Shown: positions 8,564 through 18,679, counted from the stretch's first letter. The stretch: DNA of 62,702 nt from Gammaproteobacteria bacterium (GCA_009922685.1 RFVA01000007.1:1-62702), one strand, 5' to 3'. Numbers and translations are program-made. Notes: a model not told the origin generated them from the letters alone.

Positions 8564-9229
8564 CTATTTAGTATTTGCGTTCTGACGCAGACGTGATGAC
8601 AGTTTCAGAACCCGCTCACCGTATTGACGCGCTTCTATGCGATCCTGCCAGGCGTGATATCGCCCAACACCTAATGTGAGATCGCCGGGTACCGATGCAA
8701 TGGCTTCCGATAGGATCTGAGCGCCCAATTCGACGTTAGTAACGGGATCCATTAATAAACCCAGGCTTCCAGCACGTGCTGAGTGCCAGCGGTAATTCAC
8801 CTGCATCAAGCCAACATCAATATTGGATTCGCCGTGGTCGATGCTCTTCTTGAGATGCCCAATGGCCTCTTCGTAAGTTCTTGGGTAAATGGCTTTACCA
8901 GCCTTGTTCAATGCCCATGGCCAGGGTGATGCAAATCCTTCGTCAACCCGAGAAGATTCAACGAGTGCAATCGCATAAAGTAGATAAGGATCCAGATGAT
9001 GCAGATGCCCTGTTCTCTCCCAATGTGTACCTTTCAGATTTACCGAACCCCTCATAGATAATCCGGTGGCACGATTAGGTACCGTAAAGGGATGGCTGGG
9101 ATCAGCACTAACAGATCCAGCCAATAGCCCCATATAGAGGACCGCGATGGGGTAAGCGAGTCGCTGGATGATTCCATCCCCATTGTTGGGAATGGCCGCT
9201 TGATCAAGCGAAATTGAGACGTTTTTCAT
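8564..9229 (-). CDS. slt: Lytic transglycosylase (SLT family)
   Basis: 221 residues. A hydrophobic N-terminal segment (LAYPIAVLYMGLLAGSVSA) acts as signal peptide. The SLT domain has the catalytic Glu in YAIALVESSR and the conserved YPRTYEEA and NIDVGLMQVNYRWH motifs. It would open peptidoglycan locally for the transfer apparatus. First gene of the slt-flhD-flhC-like operon, 9 nt before the FlhD-like gene. SXT/R391 elements also carry a transglycosylase gene in their set-gene operon. Confidence 0.9.
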   Translation of the reverse strand: MKNVSISLDQAAIPNNGDGIIQRLAYPIAVLYMGLLAGSVSADPSHPFTVPNRATGLSMRGSVNLKGTHWERTGHLHHLDPYLLYAIALVESSRVDEGFASPWPWALNKAGKAIYPRTYEEAIGHLKKSIDHGESNIDVGLMQVNYRWHSARAGSLGLLMDPVTNVELGAQILSEAIASVPGDLTLGVGRYHAWQDRIEARQYGERVLKLSSRLRQNANTK

Positions 9230-9634
9230 GTCCTTGGTTCTCCCTGATGAAGGTGAACCAAAGTCTCGGTGAGAGGCGTGAGGAAATTATGAAGAAGTTG
9301 TGTGGATTCAGACTCTTTTGCGCTTGTTCATGGAGAATCTGTGAAGAAATTGTGAAGATTTTCAAATTTGGCACTGAATCAGCTTCAGATCCGGAAATTT
9401 CGCTTAAATTAATGCGATAGTGGATTCCAACAGTTGTTCATCCTCACGAGGGGTATGAAGGCTTGTTTGTTGGATTTTCTCTCAGGCTTCACGAGAGCGT
9501 TCGGAATCCCATAAAAACGTGTTTCATAATATTGATTGGGGGGCATCTAAGTTAGATTTCACGCCAGTCCGTGATGTTTGCATCCCTGCTATTGCCTATG
9601 CTAGCGTTGGGTACCCTAGTCTGAGGTCAGTTAA
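9230..9634. promoter_or_regulatory. Divergent intergenic region with GTGAAGA-type direct repeats
   Basis: 405 bp between slt (minus) and the cus cluster (plus), with no convincing gene. Two related 23-bp units lie at 9278-9300 (GTGAGGAAATTATGAAGAAG) and 9341-9363 (GTGAAGAAATTGTGAAGATT). Each holds two GTGAAGA-like half-sites spaced 11 bp apart, the spacing favoured by OmpR-family response regulators. Inference: control site for the cus genes, possibly bound by the two-component regulator encoded at 26196-26909. Confidence 0.35.
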
Positions 9635-10045
9635 GTGTTGAGAGCGATTCGGAGGAGACGGCGTGAGCCTGTCTCTCGGTCATTTGTGCTCGGCGTGCTC
9701 GTCATTTGGCTAACCATGGCCCTGACGGGCTATTGCCTGAGGCTTATCCCTACCCTCTCAAGTCATAGCTTCAATCAGCCTGCCTGCCATCTCATCAACC
9801 AGGCAAAGACTCCCTCTGAAAGTGGCAAGTCCACTGTCACCGTCTGTCTGGATGTCAACTCTGCTCATTCGGCCATTCATGCAGATTCGATACCGGATCC
9901 AGTACATTTTCTAATCATCTCCCTTTCAACAGTGACAGCTGTTGTTATCGCGCTTTGTGTCCAAATCAGGCCAAGGAAACGCGACCCGCCAACTGAATAT
10001 TCTTGGAACCCGCTCTACTACGTCTTCTGTAGCCAGCTGAAATAG
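9635..10045 (+). CDS. Hypothetical membrane protein at head of cus cluster
   Basis: About 136 residues if started at TTG 9635; the real start is uncertain because a good ribosome site (GGAGGAGACGGC) leads to a GTG in another frame that soon stops. Two hydrophobic segments are visible (FVLGVLVIWLTMALTGYC near the N-terminus, and VHFLIISLSTVTAVVIALCV) with a short periplasmic-type stretch between. I do not recognise it. Short proteins of this layout are common at the start of metal-efflux operons; cusC begins about 80 nt downstream on the same strand. Confidence 0.5.
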   Translation: MLRAIRRRRREPVSRSFVLGVLVIWLTMALTGYCLRLIPTLSSHSFNQPACHLINQAKTPSESGKSTVTVCLDVNSAHSAIHADSIPDPVHFLIISLSTVTAVVIALCVQIRPRKRDPPTEYSWNPLYYVFCSQLK

Positions 10046-10122
10046 GTCTTTTCCGGACTCAGATGCTCCTTCTGGATTTCTTTTTTGATCCAGAGGGTCT
10101 TTTGTCTTTACGGGAAACGACC

Positions 10123-11466
10123 ATGAGACGCATTCAGACTGATTTATCCTGTCTATTACCATCTCCGGCATACACTCGAATGATGCTGGGCCTCCTTTGT
10201 TTTGCCATGAGTCCCACCTTAACGGCCGAGCATCACGACTTATCACCTTCCTCATCGCCACCACTGACTCTGGAGACGGCTCTGCACTTCGCGTTGCAGG
10301 ACAATCCTGGTCTTCAGGAAATCAAGGCCAGAGCGGAAGCCTCCACACATGTCCCCTCTCAAGAGGGTTCGCTCCCGGATCCGGAACTGAGTTTTGGTGC
10401 GCTAAATCTGCCATCCAATACATTCAACCTCCATCAGGAGGATATGACGATGATGGCTATAGGCATTAGCCAACAATTACCTTTTCCTGGAAAGCTGGGT
10501 TTGAAGGAGAAAATCAGCTCCATCCTTTCGGATATTCAGGCTGCCACCGTTGAAGATGCCAGGATCCAATTGGCAAGGAATGTGAAAGTCGCTTGGTGGC
10601 GGATTTTCTATTTAGATCGTGCGGCAGAGATCGTCTCCCAATCACAGGGAAGCATTGAGGAAGTGGTCAAATTGGCCATGGCAAGTTATCGCGCGGGTGG
10701 CAGTCCTCAGCAGGATGTCCTCCTCGCGCAGATGGAAAATTCGAAATATAAGGAACGCAGGTTAGAAATTCTCAACATGCGGCACATTGAGGCTGCAAGA
10801 TTGAACGCCCTGTTGAACCTGCCAGGCAATCGTCCTGTCACGCTCCCGCATGAAGGACACATCATCAAGCCAGAAGTGAAAGATGACCGAGTTCTTTTCG
10901 AAACCGCTGACGCCGCGCAGCCCAGAATTACTCAGAAACGAAAGAATATCGAAGCTGCACAGTCCAGGCTTGAACTGGCTGAGAAAGAATTCTGGCCCGA
11001 TCTCAAATTTGGAACGGGCTATGCGTTTCGACAAAGCACGACCGCAGGGACTCCACGTAGTGATTTCGTGGATTTCCAGCTCAGTATCAACCTCCCTCTT
11101 TATGCCGCTCAAAAACAATCTAAAGGCGTAGACCAGCGGCAATCTGAGTTGCTCAAGGAAGAGTTTGCCCTACAAGACGAATTGAGGCGTCTCGATGCCG
11201 AAATCACCGAATCACTGGTCACGTATCAGCACGCTAATGAAAGGTTCGAGCTTTATAAAAGCGAGATCGTGCCGCAGGCCAAACAAACGGTCGATGTGCT
11301 CCTGCTGAGCTATCGCTCGGGACAAACCGACATGACCTCACTGTTACGAGCCTTCACTCAATTATTCGAATACGAAGTGCTTTACTGGGAAAACCTCACC
11401 CAAGGCCAACAGGCACTTGCAACCCTGGCCGCAGCCATTGGAGAGGTCCCGGCACATGAGCAGTAA
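10123..11466 (+). CDS. cusC: CusC/CzcC-type outer-membrane efflux protein (TolC family)
   Basis: 447 residues from ATG 10123, the start that gives a signal peptide (MMLGLLCFAMSPTLTA core). It contains the TolC-family segments TLETALHFALQDNPGLQEI at the mature N-terminus, LPDPELSFGALNLP, and a second OEP repeat (LELAEKEFWPDLKFGTGYA; STTAGTPRSDFVDFQLSINLP). It forms the outer-membrane channel of an RND heavy-metal pump with the next two genes. The cusB start overlaps its 3' end. Confidence 0.9.
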   Translation: MRRIQTDLSCLLPSPAYTRMMLGLLCFAMSPTLTAEHHDLSPSSSPPLTLETALHFALQDNPGLQEIKARAEASTHVPSQEGSLPDPELSFGALNLPSNTFNLHQEDMTMMAIGISQQLPFPGKLGLKEKISSILSDIQAATVEDARIQLARNVKVAWWRIFYLDRAAEIVSQSQGSIEEVVKLAMASYRAGGSPQQDVLLAQMENSKYKERRLEILNMRHIEAARLNALLNLPGNRPVTLPHEGHIIKPEVKDDRVLFETADAAQPRITQKRKNIEAAQSRLELAEKEFWPDLKFGTGYAFRQSTTAGTPRSDFVDFQLSINLPLYAAQKQSKGVDQRQSELLKEEFALQDELRRLDAEITESLVTYQHANERFELYKSEIVPQAKQTVDVLLLSYRSGQTDMTSLLRAFTQLFEYEVLYWENLTQGQQALATLAAAIGEVPAHEQ

Positions 11467-12874
11467 AACCATCATTATCGTTGCAGTGATCGCCCTAATG
11501 CTGGGCTATTTACTGGGTTATGGAACCAAGACCAACAAGGACGGCCAACAAATCGCAGGAAACTCAACGAAGACAGCCAAGTTTTATCGTCACCCGATGA
11601 ACCCAGAGGTGATCTCGGATCATCCACAGAAGGATGACATGGGTATGGACTATATCCCTGTCTATGAGGATGCCCCGGCAGAGGCATCCAAAAAGATTCT
11701 GTTTTATCGGAACCCAATGAATCCCGAGGTGGCATCACCAACGCCAATGCAAGACTCCATGGGGATGGACTACATCCCGGTGTACGCCGATGATTCTTCG
11801 GCTAGCCAGGCTTTTCGACTCTCTCCCGAGAAAATCCAGAAACTTGGGGTAAGGAGCGAAGAGGCCAGAGCGCAACAGATTCTTAAAGTCATTCAGGCCG
11901 TGGGGAGTATCGAGATTGATGAAACTCTAAAACACGTCGTGAGCCCTCGTTTCGAAGGCTGGATCAATCACCTTTTCGTCAATACCACGGGAGCTTTGGT
12001 GAAAAGGGGGCAGCCACTGCTTCAGGTTTACAGCCCCTCTGTCCTCACATCCGAAGAGGAATACCTCGTAGCCAAATCCAATCAGAATCGCCTGGATCGT
12101 AGCAGCAGCCAGAGCCGCGATGTCGCAAGTGAGCTAACTCGCTCGTCTTTGGAACGTCTGCGACTATGGGATATCCCCGAGGCGGAAATACGAAGGCTTC
12201 AATCCTCCAACAAAGCCTCATCAAGCATCACCTTGGTGTCTCCCGCAGACGGGGTCATTACCGACAAGCCGTCAGTCGAAGGAATGCGGTTCATGCCCGG
12301 TGAAGTGCTTTACAAGATCGCCAACCTGGAATCGGTTTGGTTGGTTGCTGAAATCTTTGAACAGGACATGGCCGAAGTGAAGGTCGGACAAGTTGCGACA
12401 TTCACGGTGAACAGCTATCCGGATCGCGCCTTCAGGGGGAAAGTCACCTTTATTTCTCCGTCTCTCAACCCTGAAACCAGAACCGTCCGGGTTCGCATCC
12501 AAATGGCAAACCCCAAAGGGCTTCTGAAGCCTTCCATGTATGGAAATGTGTCTCTTGAAGGCGTGACTCATGATGTGCAGGTGGCAATCCCTGAATCGGC
12601 CGTCCTGGATTCAGGCCTTAGAAAGGTCGCGTTCGTCGTGTTGGATGGCAACAAATTCGAACCCAGGGAGCTTTTGCTTGGAGTGCACGGTAATGGTTAT
12701 GTGGAAGTTCTCAACGGTATTACGGTAGGTGAACACGTCGTTGTTTCAGGAAACTTCCTGATTGATGCCGAAAGCAATCTAAGAGCAGCGGTTCGCGGCA
12801 TGACGGGGCAAGCGTCATCCGGAGGCGATGCAAAGTCGCATTCCGTGCCGAACGCTTCAGAGGGGGGGCACTGA
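11456..12874 (+). CDS. cusB: CusB-type membrane-fusion protein with two heavy-metal-binding motifs
   Basis: 472 residues from ATG 11456, inside the cusC end, with GGAGAGG as ribosome site. One N-terminal membrane helix (IIIVAVIALMLGYLLGYG) is followed by two tandem heavy-metal-binding modules: YRHPMNPEV...DDMGMDYIPVY and YRNPMNPEV...DSMGMDYIPVY (about residues 40-110). The hairpin/barrel-sandwich core (RFEGWINHLFVNTTGALVKR) and the C-terminal adaptor domain follow. The HPMNP/MGMDYIPVY type is found in copper and silver adaptors. The duplicated binding module is the notable feature. Confidence 0.92.
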   Translation: MSSKTIIIVAVIALMLGYLLGYGTKTNKDGQQIAGNSTKTAKFYRHPMNPEVISDHPQKDDMGMDYIPVYEDAPAEASKKILFYRNPMNPEVASPTPMQDSMGMDYIPVYADDSSASQAFRLSPEKIQKLGVRSEEARAQQILKVIQAVGSIEIDETLKHVVSPRFEGWINHLFVNTTGALVKRGQPLLQVYSPSVLTSEEEYLVAKSNQNRLDRSSSQSRDVASELTRSSLERLRLWDIPEAEIRRLQSSNKASSSITLVSPADGVITDKPSVEGMRFMPGEVLYKIANLESVWLVAEIFEQDMAEVKVGQVATFTVNSYPDRAFRGKVTFISPSLNPETRTVRVRIQMANPKGLLKPSMYGNVSLEGVTHDVQVAIPESAVLDSGLRKVAFVVLDGNKFEPRELLLGVHGNGYVEVLNGITVGEHVVVSGNFLIDAESNLRAAVRGMTGQASSGGDAKSHSVPNASEGGH

Positions 12875-12875
12875 T

Positions 12876-15800
12876 ATGCTCCAAAAGATTATCGATTGGT
12901 CCCTTCGAAATCCATTTCTCATCATCTTTTCAACACTGGCGATCATTGTTGCCGGGATAGTCGCCATTACTCGGACGCCACTGGATGCCCTCCCGGACCT
13001 CTCGGACGTTCAGGTCATCATCTATACGGAATACCCTGGCCAAGCGCCGCAGGTCGTCGAAGACCAGGTGACCTATCCTTTAACGACGGCCATGTTGAGT
13101 GCGCCAAAATCAAAGGTCGTCAGAGGGTTTTCGTTTTTTGGGGTGTCCTTCATCTACGTTCTGTTTGAAGATGGAACCGATGTCTACTGGGCAAGATCTC
13201 GGGTACTCGAATACCTCAACACGGTTTCAGGACGGCTCCCTAAAGGCGTCGCTCCCCGTTTGGGACCGGATGCCTCAGGCGTCGGCTGGGTATACCAATA
13301 TGCAGTTCTCGGAAAAGAACGAACGCTAGCTGAGCTTCGTACACTTCAGGATTGGTTTCTCAGATTTCAGTTGAGCAAAGCCGGAGGTGTTTCTGAGATT
13401 GCCAGTGTGGGTGGCTTTGTTCAGGAATACCAGGTGACCCTGGACCCACAGAAACTCCGCGCCTATCGGATTACATTAGGCCAGGTGATTGATGTCATCC
13501 GGGGGAGCAATTCCGACATCGGGGGGCGGGTTGTTGAGATGGCCGATACCGAATACATGGTTAGAGGTCGAGGTTATCTCAGAGGTGTCAGCGACATTGA
13601 ACGATTGGGTATCAGTGCCAATCAGAACGCCCCTGTACGTATTCAGGACCTCGGAAGAGTAGAACTGGTTCCCGCAGAGCGGCGAGGCATTACAGAACTG
13701 AATGGCGAAGGCGAAGTGGTTTCAGGCATTGGCCTTGCGAGGTATGGTGAGAATGCCCTGACCGTCATCAATAACATCAAGCAAAAGATTACCGAACTCA
13801 GTCCAGGACTGCCTGAAGGGGTTCGGATCGAGCCCGTGTACGACCGCTCAGAACTGATTTACCGGGCCATTGATAATTTGAAACAGACGCTCTTGGAAGA
13901 GAGTGTGATCGTCGCATTGATCTGCGCGGTCTTTCTTCTTCATCTTCGAAGCGCACTCGTCGCCATCATGATGTTACCTGTCGGTATCCTGATGGCCTTC
14001 ATCGTCATGGAACGACTCGGTATCAATTCGAACATCATGAGCTTGGGCGGCATTGCAATTGCCATCGGGGCTATGGTCGATGCGGCGATTGTGATGGTTG
14101 AAAATGCGCACAAACATCTGGAGCGCGCTTCTCCAGGTCAGTCGCGTTTCGAGATCTTCTCTAACGCCTGTCGGGAAGTTGGTCCTTCACTGTTTTTCAG
14201 TCTTCTGATCATTACGGTGTCCTTCTTGCCCGTATTCACGCTTGAATCACAGGAAGGTCGATTATTTACCCCCCTGGCACTCACAAAAACCTTTGCTATG
14301 GGAGGAGCCGCCATCCTTTCAGTCACGCTGGTTCCTGTTCTGATGTGGTTTTGGATTCGGGGAAAGATTCTTCCTGAATCGAAGAACCCGATCAATCGCA
14401 TGCTTATTCTTGCTTATCGGCCGATCCTTCAATTGGCCCTTCGATGGAAGAAATCGACGATTGCCGTTGCGTTCCTTTTGCTCATCGTGACCCTCATTCC
14501 CCTCCGACAATTGGGAAGCGAATTCATGCCGACATTGAACGAGGGCACATTGTTATTCATGCCTACTACCCTGCCTGGGATTGGCGTTACGACGGCGGCT
14601 GAGTTACTGCAGACGCAAGACCGAATCATCAAATCTTTCCCGGAAGTGGCATCCGTACTCGGAAAGGCTGGTCGTGCGCTTACGGCGACTGATTCAGCTC
14701 CACTTGAAATGAGCGAGACCATCGTCAATCTGAAACCCGAGCCAGAATGGCGGAAAGGCATGACGATTGATCGCCTGGTCTCAGAAATGAGCGATGCTCT
14801 CAGTATCCCAGGGGTGAGTAATGCCTGGACTATGCCGATCAAGAACAGAATTGACATGCTGGCGACTGGAATCAGAACCCCGGTGGGGGTGAAGGTCTTC
14901 GGAAAGGATTTAAACGAAATGGAGAAACTCGCAGAGGAGATCGAGCGCATCGTTAAAACCATCCCAGGGACTGCAAGCGCCTACGCTGAGAGAACAACGG
15001 GAGGGTATTACCTCAACATCGATCCTGATTACGCGGGTATGGCTCGATATGGCGTCTTTCTATCAGATGTTCAGGACACCCTAGCTGCGGCCCTGGGCGG
15101 GGAAACCGTGACCACGACGGTGGAGGGTCGGGAACGGTTCGGCGTCAACGTTCGTTATCCTAGGGAACTTCGCGATAACCCTATGTCAATTGCGTCGAAC
15201 ATTCTGGTTCCTGCCCCGAACGGTTCGATGGTACCCATTGGGCAAGTTTGCAAAATAACCCTCGCCAAAGGCCCACCTTCGGTCAGAACTGAGAATGGTC
15301 TTCTCTCCGCTTATGTATTCATCGATATTCGAGATAGGGATCTCGGCGGCTATGTCACCGATGCTCAGGAGGCCGTAAGGCAGAACGTGCGGTTCCCCCC
15401 CGGCTACTACGCCACCTGGAGCGGACAGTTCGAGTTCATGAAAAGGGCGAATGAGAGGCTTCGGTTGGTTTTGCCCGTGACGGGTTTCCTGATCTTTATT
15501 CTTCTGTATCTCAACTTCAGAAATCTCCGAAATACCCTCATCGTCATGCTGAGTGTTCCTTTCTCCCTGGTGGGCGGCGTTTGGCTGATCTGGGCCCTGA
15601 ACTACAATCTGAGCGTCGCCGTTGCCGTTGGATTTATCGCATTAGCGGGCGTTGCAGCCGAAACGGGGGTCATCATGCTTCTGTATTTGGAGCAGGCATG
15701 GAAGGACCGCCAAGCGTGGTGCTTGAATCATAGGAAAGCTGCCATGCAGACTGATTTGTCTATCGCCATCATGGAAGGCGCAGTTGAGCGGGTCCGGCCG

Positions 15801-15995
15801 AAGATGATGACTGTCGTAGCCATCATGGCGGGACTATTACCGATTCTCTGGAGCGCGGGAACAGGATCTGAACTAATGAGAAGGATAGCAGCCCCTATGG
15901 TTGGGGGAATGCTTTCATCCACGATCCTGACACTGATTGTAATTCCAGTGATCTATTCTCTGGTCCATGAGAAGAGGCTTACTCAGATCAGATGA
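12876..15995 (+). CDS. cusA: CusA-type RND copper/silver efflux pump
   Basis: 1039 residues from ATG 12876, immediately after the cusB stop, with GAGGGGGG as ribosome site. It has the CusA opening (LIIFSTLAIIVAGIVAITRT then PLDALPDLSDVQVI), the TM4 motif GGIAIAIGAMVDAAIVMVEN carrying the proton-relay acidic residues, and twelve predicted membrane helices with two large periplasmic loops. PDLSDVQ is characteristic of the CusA/SilA branch, not CzcA. It exports Cu(I)/Ag(I) from periplasm and cytoplasm with CusBC. Confidence 0.95.
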   Translation: MLQKIIDWSLRNPFLIIFSTLAIIVAGIVAITRTPLDALPDLSDVQVIIYTEYPGQAPQVVEDQVTYPLTTAMLSAPKSKVVRGFSFFGVSFIYVLFEDGTDVYWARSRVLEYLNTVSGRLPKGVAPRLGPDASGVGWVYQYAVLGKERTLAELRTLQDWFLRFQLSKAGGVSEIASVGGFVQEYQVTLDPQKLRAYRITLGQVIDVIRGSNSDIGGRVVEMADTEYMVRGRGYLRGVSDIERLGISANQNAPVRIQDLGRVELVPAERRGITELNGEGEVVSGIGLARYGENALTVINNIKQKITELSPGLPEGVRIEPVYDRSELIYRAIDNLKQTLLEESVIVALICAVFLLHLRSALVAIMMLPVGILMAFIVMERLGINSNIMSLGGIAIAIGAMVDAAIVMVENAHKHLERASPGQSRFEIFSNACREVGPSLFFSLLIITVSFLPVFTLESQEGRLFTPLALTKTFAMGGAAILSVTLVPVLMWFWIRGKILPESKNPINRMLILAYRPILQLALRWKKSTIAVAFLLLIVTLIPLRQLGSEFMPTLNEGTLLFMPTTLPGIGVTTAAELLQTQDRIIKSFPEVASVLGKAGRALTATDSAPLEMSETIVNLKPEPEWRKGMTIDRLVSEMSDALSIPGVSNAWTMPIKNRIDMLATGIRTPVGVKVFGKDLNEMEKLAEEIERIVKTIPGTASAYAERTTGGYYLNIDPDYAGMARYGVFLSDVQDTLAAALGGETVTTTVEGRERFGVNVRYPRELRDNPMSIASNILVPAPNGSMVPIGQVCKITLAKGPPSVRTENGLLSAYVFIDIRDRDLGGYVTDAQEAVRQNVRFPPGYYATWSGQFEFMKRANERLRLVLPVTGFLIFILLYLNFRNLRNTLIVMLSVPFSLVGGVWLIWALNYNLSVAVAVGFIALAGVAAETGVIMLLYLEQAWKDRQAWCLNHRKAAMQTDLSIAIMEGAVERVRPKMMTVVAIMAGLLPILWSAGTGSELMRRIAAPMVGGMLSSTILTLIVIPVIYSLVHEKRLTQIR

Positions 15996-16033
15996 TTCTA
16001 GTGCGGGATATTCCCCAGAAAAGAAAGCCTTAA

Positions 16034-16639
16034 TCAGGGTGCGCACGGCTTTACAGCTATCGCCTGGCTAAGAATTTGGATTGACTCTCTGATGACGTAG
16101 AGCGCGATAAGGCCACCCACGACCAGATCAACCATTCTCTGATTCGTTGTCCAGACAATCGCGCCTGAGGTAAATACAACCAGGTTCGCGATGACATCAA
16201 CCTTCGTAAAAATCCAGGTTGCCCGGAGATGAACCTCGCCTTCTCTAAACGGCTTCAACATTCTGAGGACGCTCACGTTCACGATGAGCGAGAGAAAGGA
16301 GAAGGCCATCATGATTTCGCCTATGGGCTCACTTCCATAGACCCCTTTCCTCGCGACATCGACGGCAATACCCAGACCAAGGAAGAGCAACAGAGATCCG
16401 CTGAGTAGCGCTGCTCGACGTTTGAAGACTTGAGTTCGTGTTGTGGCCAGAAGTGCTATGGCATAGGCAGAAGCATCCGCAAGCATGTCGAGGGCATCCG
16501 CGATTAAGCCCGATGACTCGCCCCACCACCCGGCAACAGAGCCAACGACAAACATCAGTCCATTCAAGAGCAACGCGATACGCAAAATTTTGCGCTCGCC
16601 CGCAGTATCCGCTTTAGCTTTTGAACATTCGCAAGACAT
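16034..16639 (-). CDS. Cation diffusion facilitator family transporter
   Basis: 201 residues with five to six membrane helices. The N-terminus (MSCECSKAKADTAGERKILR) is Cys-containing. Helix 2 carries SSGLIADALDMLADASAYA, matching the CDF DxxxD metal site. In helix 5 the usual HxxxD is replaced by KVDVIANL, so metal specificity is unclear. The C-terminal cytoplasmic domain is absent, as in the short CDF proteins found in metal-resistance clusters. It converges on cusA. Confidence 0.8.
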   Translation of the reverse strand: MSCECSKAKADTAGERKILRIALLLNGLMFVVGSVAGWWGESSGLIADALDMLADASAYAIALLATTRTQVFKRRAALLSGSLLLFLGLGIAVDVARKGVYGSEPIGEIMMAFSFLSLIVNVSVLRMLKPFREGEVHLRATWIFTKVDVIANLVVFTSGAIVWTTNQRMVDLVVGGLIALYVIRESIQILSQAIAVKPCAP

Positions 16640-16730
16640 AACTAGCTCCTCACCATGCCTGTTTGATATTGGATCGCTTTGGACATGTCAATGAGAGTCT
16701 AGAAATTCTCGTTTTGTTGATGGTCTCTTA

Positions 16731-17552
16731 TTACCCCATATTGAGATGCTGAAACGTCTTGTAGGCCGAGGTCAATAAGATCAGTCCTAGCGATGTCATC
16801 AGCCATTGGGTAGGAATGAACCCGACCATGAGCCCCCCTGTTGCCGCCCCTACGATTGATCCCGCCATCATCCAGTTGAATAGTGATCGCTCTTTCTGGA
16901 GTACCGCAAAAGAATTGGATCGACTATAGCGGGCAAATCCGACCAACATGGTCGGCAGACTGACCGACAGGGAGAGGCTTCCAGCGATTTTGATATCTAA
17001 GCCGTAAAGCAAAACGATGGTTGGGATGAGTAACTCCCCTCCTGCGACACCAAGAAATGCAGCAACGACCCCGATACCAAATCCTGCGATAACCCCAACA
17101 CCCCGCAATAGTTGTTGGGACTCGAAGAGAGCCGAATCGCTGCTATGCCAATCCACCCACGCTTCCGAGAGCATGAGCAGAGACAATCCCATCAGGAGAG
17201 CCAGGACGATGCGATCTAGCCAAACCTTGCTCAGAGTGGTGGCGTGACCCGCTGCCCACCAAGCACCGATCAAGCTACCGGCCAGAAGATTTAGAGTGAC
17301 GTCCCAGTGCGCGAATTGTTCTCTAATGGGGATGGCCCTTGTTCGAAAGATCAGGGAGAAAGCGACGACCACAAGACTCATAGCCTTGTTCAGAATGATG
17401 GCTTCCAAGGTCGGTATTCTGAAGCCACCCACCAATACGGGCAGTCTGAATTCTGCGCCGCCAAGGCCAACCAGCCCCCCCAGGGTGCCAATCAGAGAAC
17501 CTGCAAGGAATCCCTTCCCATTGCGATGATGGCGAACAACTCCCTTCTGCAT
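16731..17552 (-). CDS. TauE/SafE family permease, copy 1
   Basis: 273 residues, about eight hydrophobic segments. Family hallmarks are GSLIGTLGGLVGLGGAEFRLPVL split over two helices (about 15-38) and the second-half equivalent FGIGVVAAFLGVAGGELLIP. Such permeases export sulfite or other organosulfur/anion substrates; the actual substrate here cannot be read. It starts 2 nt after the stop of the other TauE/SafE gene, so both are in one minus-strand operon. Confidence 0.88.
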   Translation of the reverse strand: MQKGVVRHHRNGKGFLAGSLIGTLGGLVGLGGAEFRLPVLVGGFRIPTLEAIILNKAMSLVVVAFSLIFRTRAIPIREQFAHWDVTLNLLAGSLIGAWWAAGHATTLSKVWLDRIVLALLMGLSLLMLSEAWVDWHSSDSALFESQQLLRGVGVIAGFGIGVVAAFLGVAGGELLIPTIVLLYGLDIKIAGSLSLSVSLPTMLVGFARYSRSNSFAVLQKERSLFNWMMAGSIVGAATGGLMVGFIPTQWLMTSLGLILLTSAYKTFQHLNMG

Positions 17553-17554
17553 GA

Positions 17555-18589
17555 TCAGTTGATTTCAACCGTTTTAATCAATTTTTGATCTGGTCCAAAG
17601 ATATTGGCTTCGTAGTGCTCGCCAGACAAAGAAGTCACTTTCTCCAAGAGGATATGGTCATAGTTCTGGCCGATTAAGGACAGTTGCTCTTGTTGCTCCA
17701 GTGAAAGGGAGGCAAGTGGGACTACCTGCTCAAACTCGAACCCTTCGCCATAATTGAATTCCAACGAGTAAATCAACTTATTCCACGTTAAGGTGGCCTC
17801 GAAGTCTTCTGCTAAATGATTCAGTTTTAGGCTTGGATCGACCGATGATCGAATGTGCAATACCGCGCCGTTTAGCATCACAACACCAACAAGGACCATC
17901 GCTGAAATGCCAATCCTGGAAAATATCACTGGAGATAGGTGGGGCAGAACATTTCTCATAAAGCGAGATGAAATGATTGAGGCAATTGCAACGAGTGCAC
18001 CGTACTCGATGGTCTTTAGATCGAATAGCCCCAAACCATAGTAGAGAAAGAGTTTATAGCCATGCAGGAGTATCTCATTCGCTGCCCGTGTGGCAATTAT
18101 TTCTTGTGGACTCAGTCCATGGCGCATGTAGAAGCGATTGAATAGAACGCCCACGGCACCTGTTAGTGCCGAGATGATGCCTGCGAGGCCACCTATTGCA
18201 AGAACTTGCCACCCCTCCTTTGGCGTTGGCATACCATCTGAGTTTTTTGGCTTTCTTATTAGGTCAGGCAGGTTTGAGACTAAAAAAACACCCATGCAGA
18301 GCTCTACATACATCGGTTCAAGGTTCTTCAGGAGCTCTGCACCCACTGTTGCCCCTAGCAAAGACATCGGTACAAATCGGATGCTGAGCGCCCAGCGAAT
18401 GGAGTCCGAAAACATCCATAATCTGGACAATGAGTTGCTAGCAGTTCCTATGGTCAGAGCTGCTGGTACATGACTAACCGTAAGAAATGTCCCTAGGACA
18501 GGGATAAGCAGGAGTCCTGCCCCTCCCCCACAGATCGCGCTGATGGAGAAGGCCATGCAGGCTGCGATGAATAAAAAAAGATACGACAT
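17555..18589 (-). CDS. TauE/SafE family permease, copy 2, with C-terminal soluble extension
   Basis: 344 residues. The first 265 are membrane protein with the motif ISAICGGGAGLLLIPVLGTF near the N-terminus and the repeat GLAGIISALTGAVGVLF. The last 80 residues (from about SSVDPSLKLNHLAEDFEATL) are hydrophilic and not part of the family core. Upstream gene of a two-permease operon. Role in sulfite/thiosulfate or anion export is inferred from the family only. Confidence 0.86.
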   Translation of the reverse strand: MSYLFLFIAACMAFSISAICGGGAGLLLIPVLGTFLTVSHVPAALTIGTASNSLSRLWMFSDSIRWALSIRFVPMSLLGATVGAELLKNLEPMYVELCMGVFLVSNLPDLIRKPKNSDGMPTPKEGWQVLAIGGLAGIISALTGAVGVLFNRFYMRHGLSPQEIIATRAANEILLHGYKLFLYYGLGLFDLKTIEYGALVAIASIISSRFMRNVLPHLSPVIFSRIGISAMVLVGVVMLNGAVLHIRSSVDPSLKLNHLAEDFEATLTWNKLIYSLEFNYGEGFEFEQVVPLASLSLEQQEQLSLIGQNYDHILLEKVTSLSGEHYEANIFGPDQKLIKTVEIN

Positions 18590-18679
18590 GCGTTCTCGAT
18601 CCCTCCTTAAGGCAAAGTTAATGCAATGGAAGGTTTACGTTTTGACAGACAAACCTGGACTAGGAGGGAGCAAAACCGA

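Noticed and set aside
14429-14962. 177-residue minus-strand frame within cusA
   Set aside because: Antisense frame of a conserved RND pump with low-complexity Ser/Arg composition.
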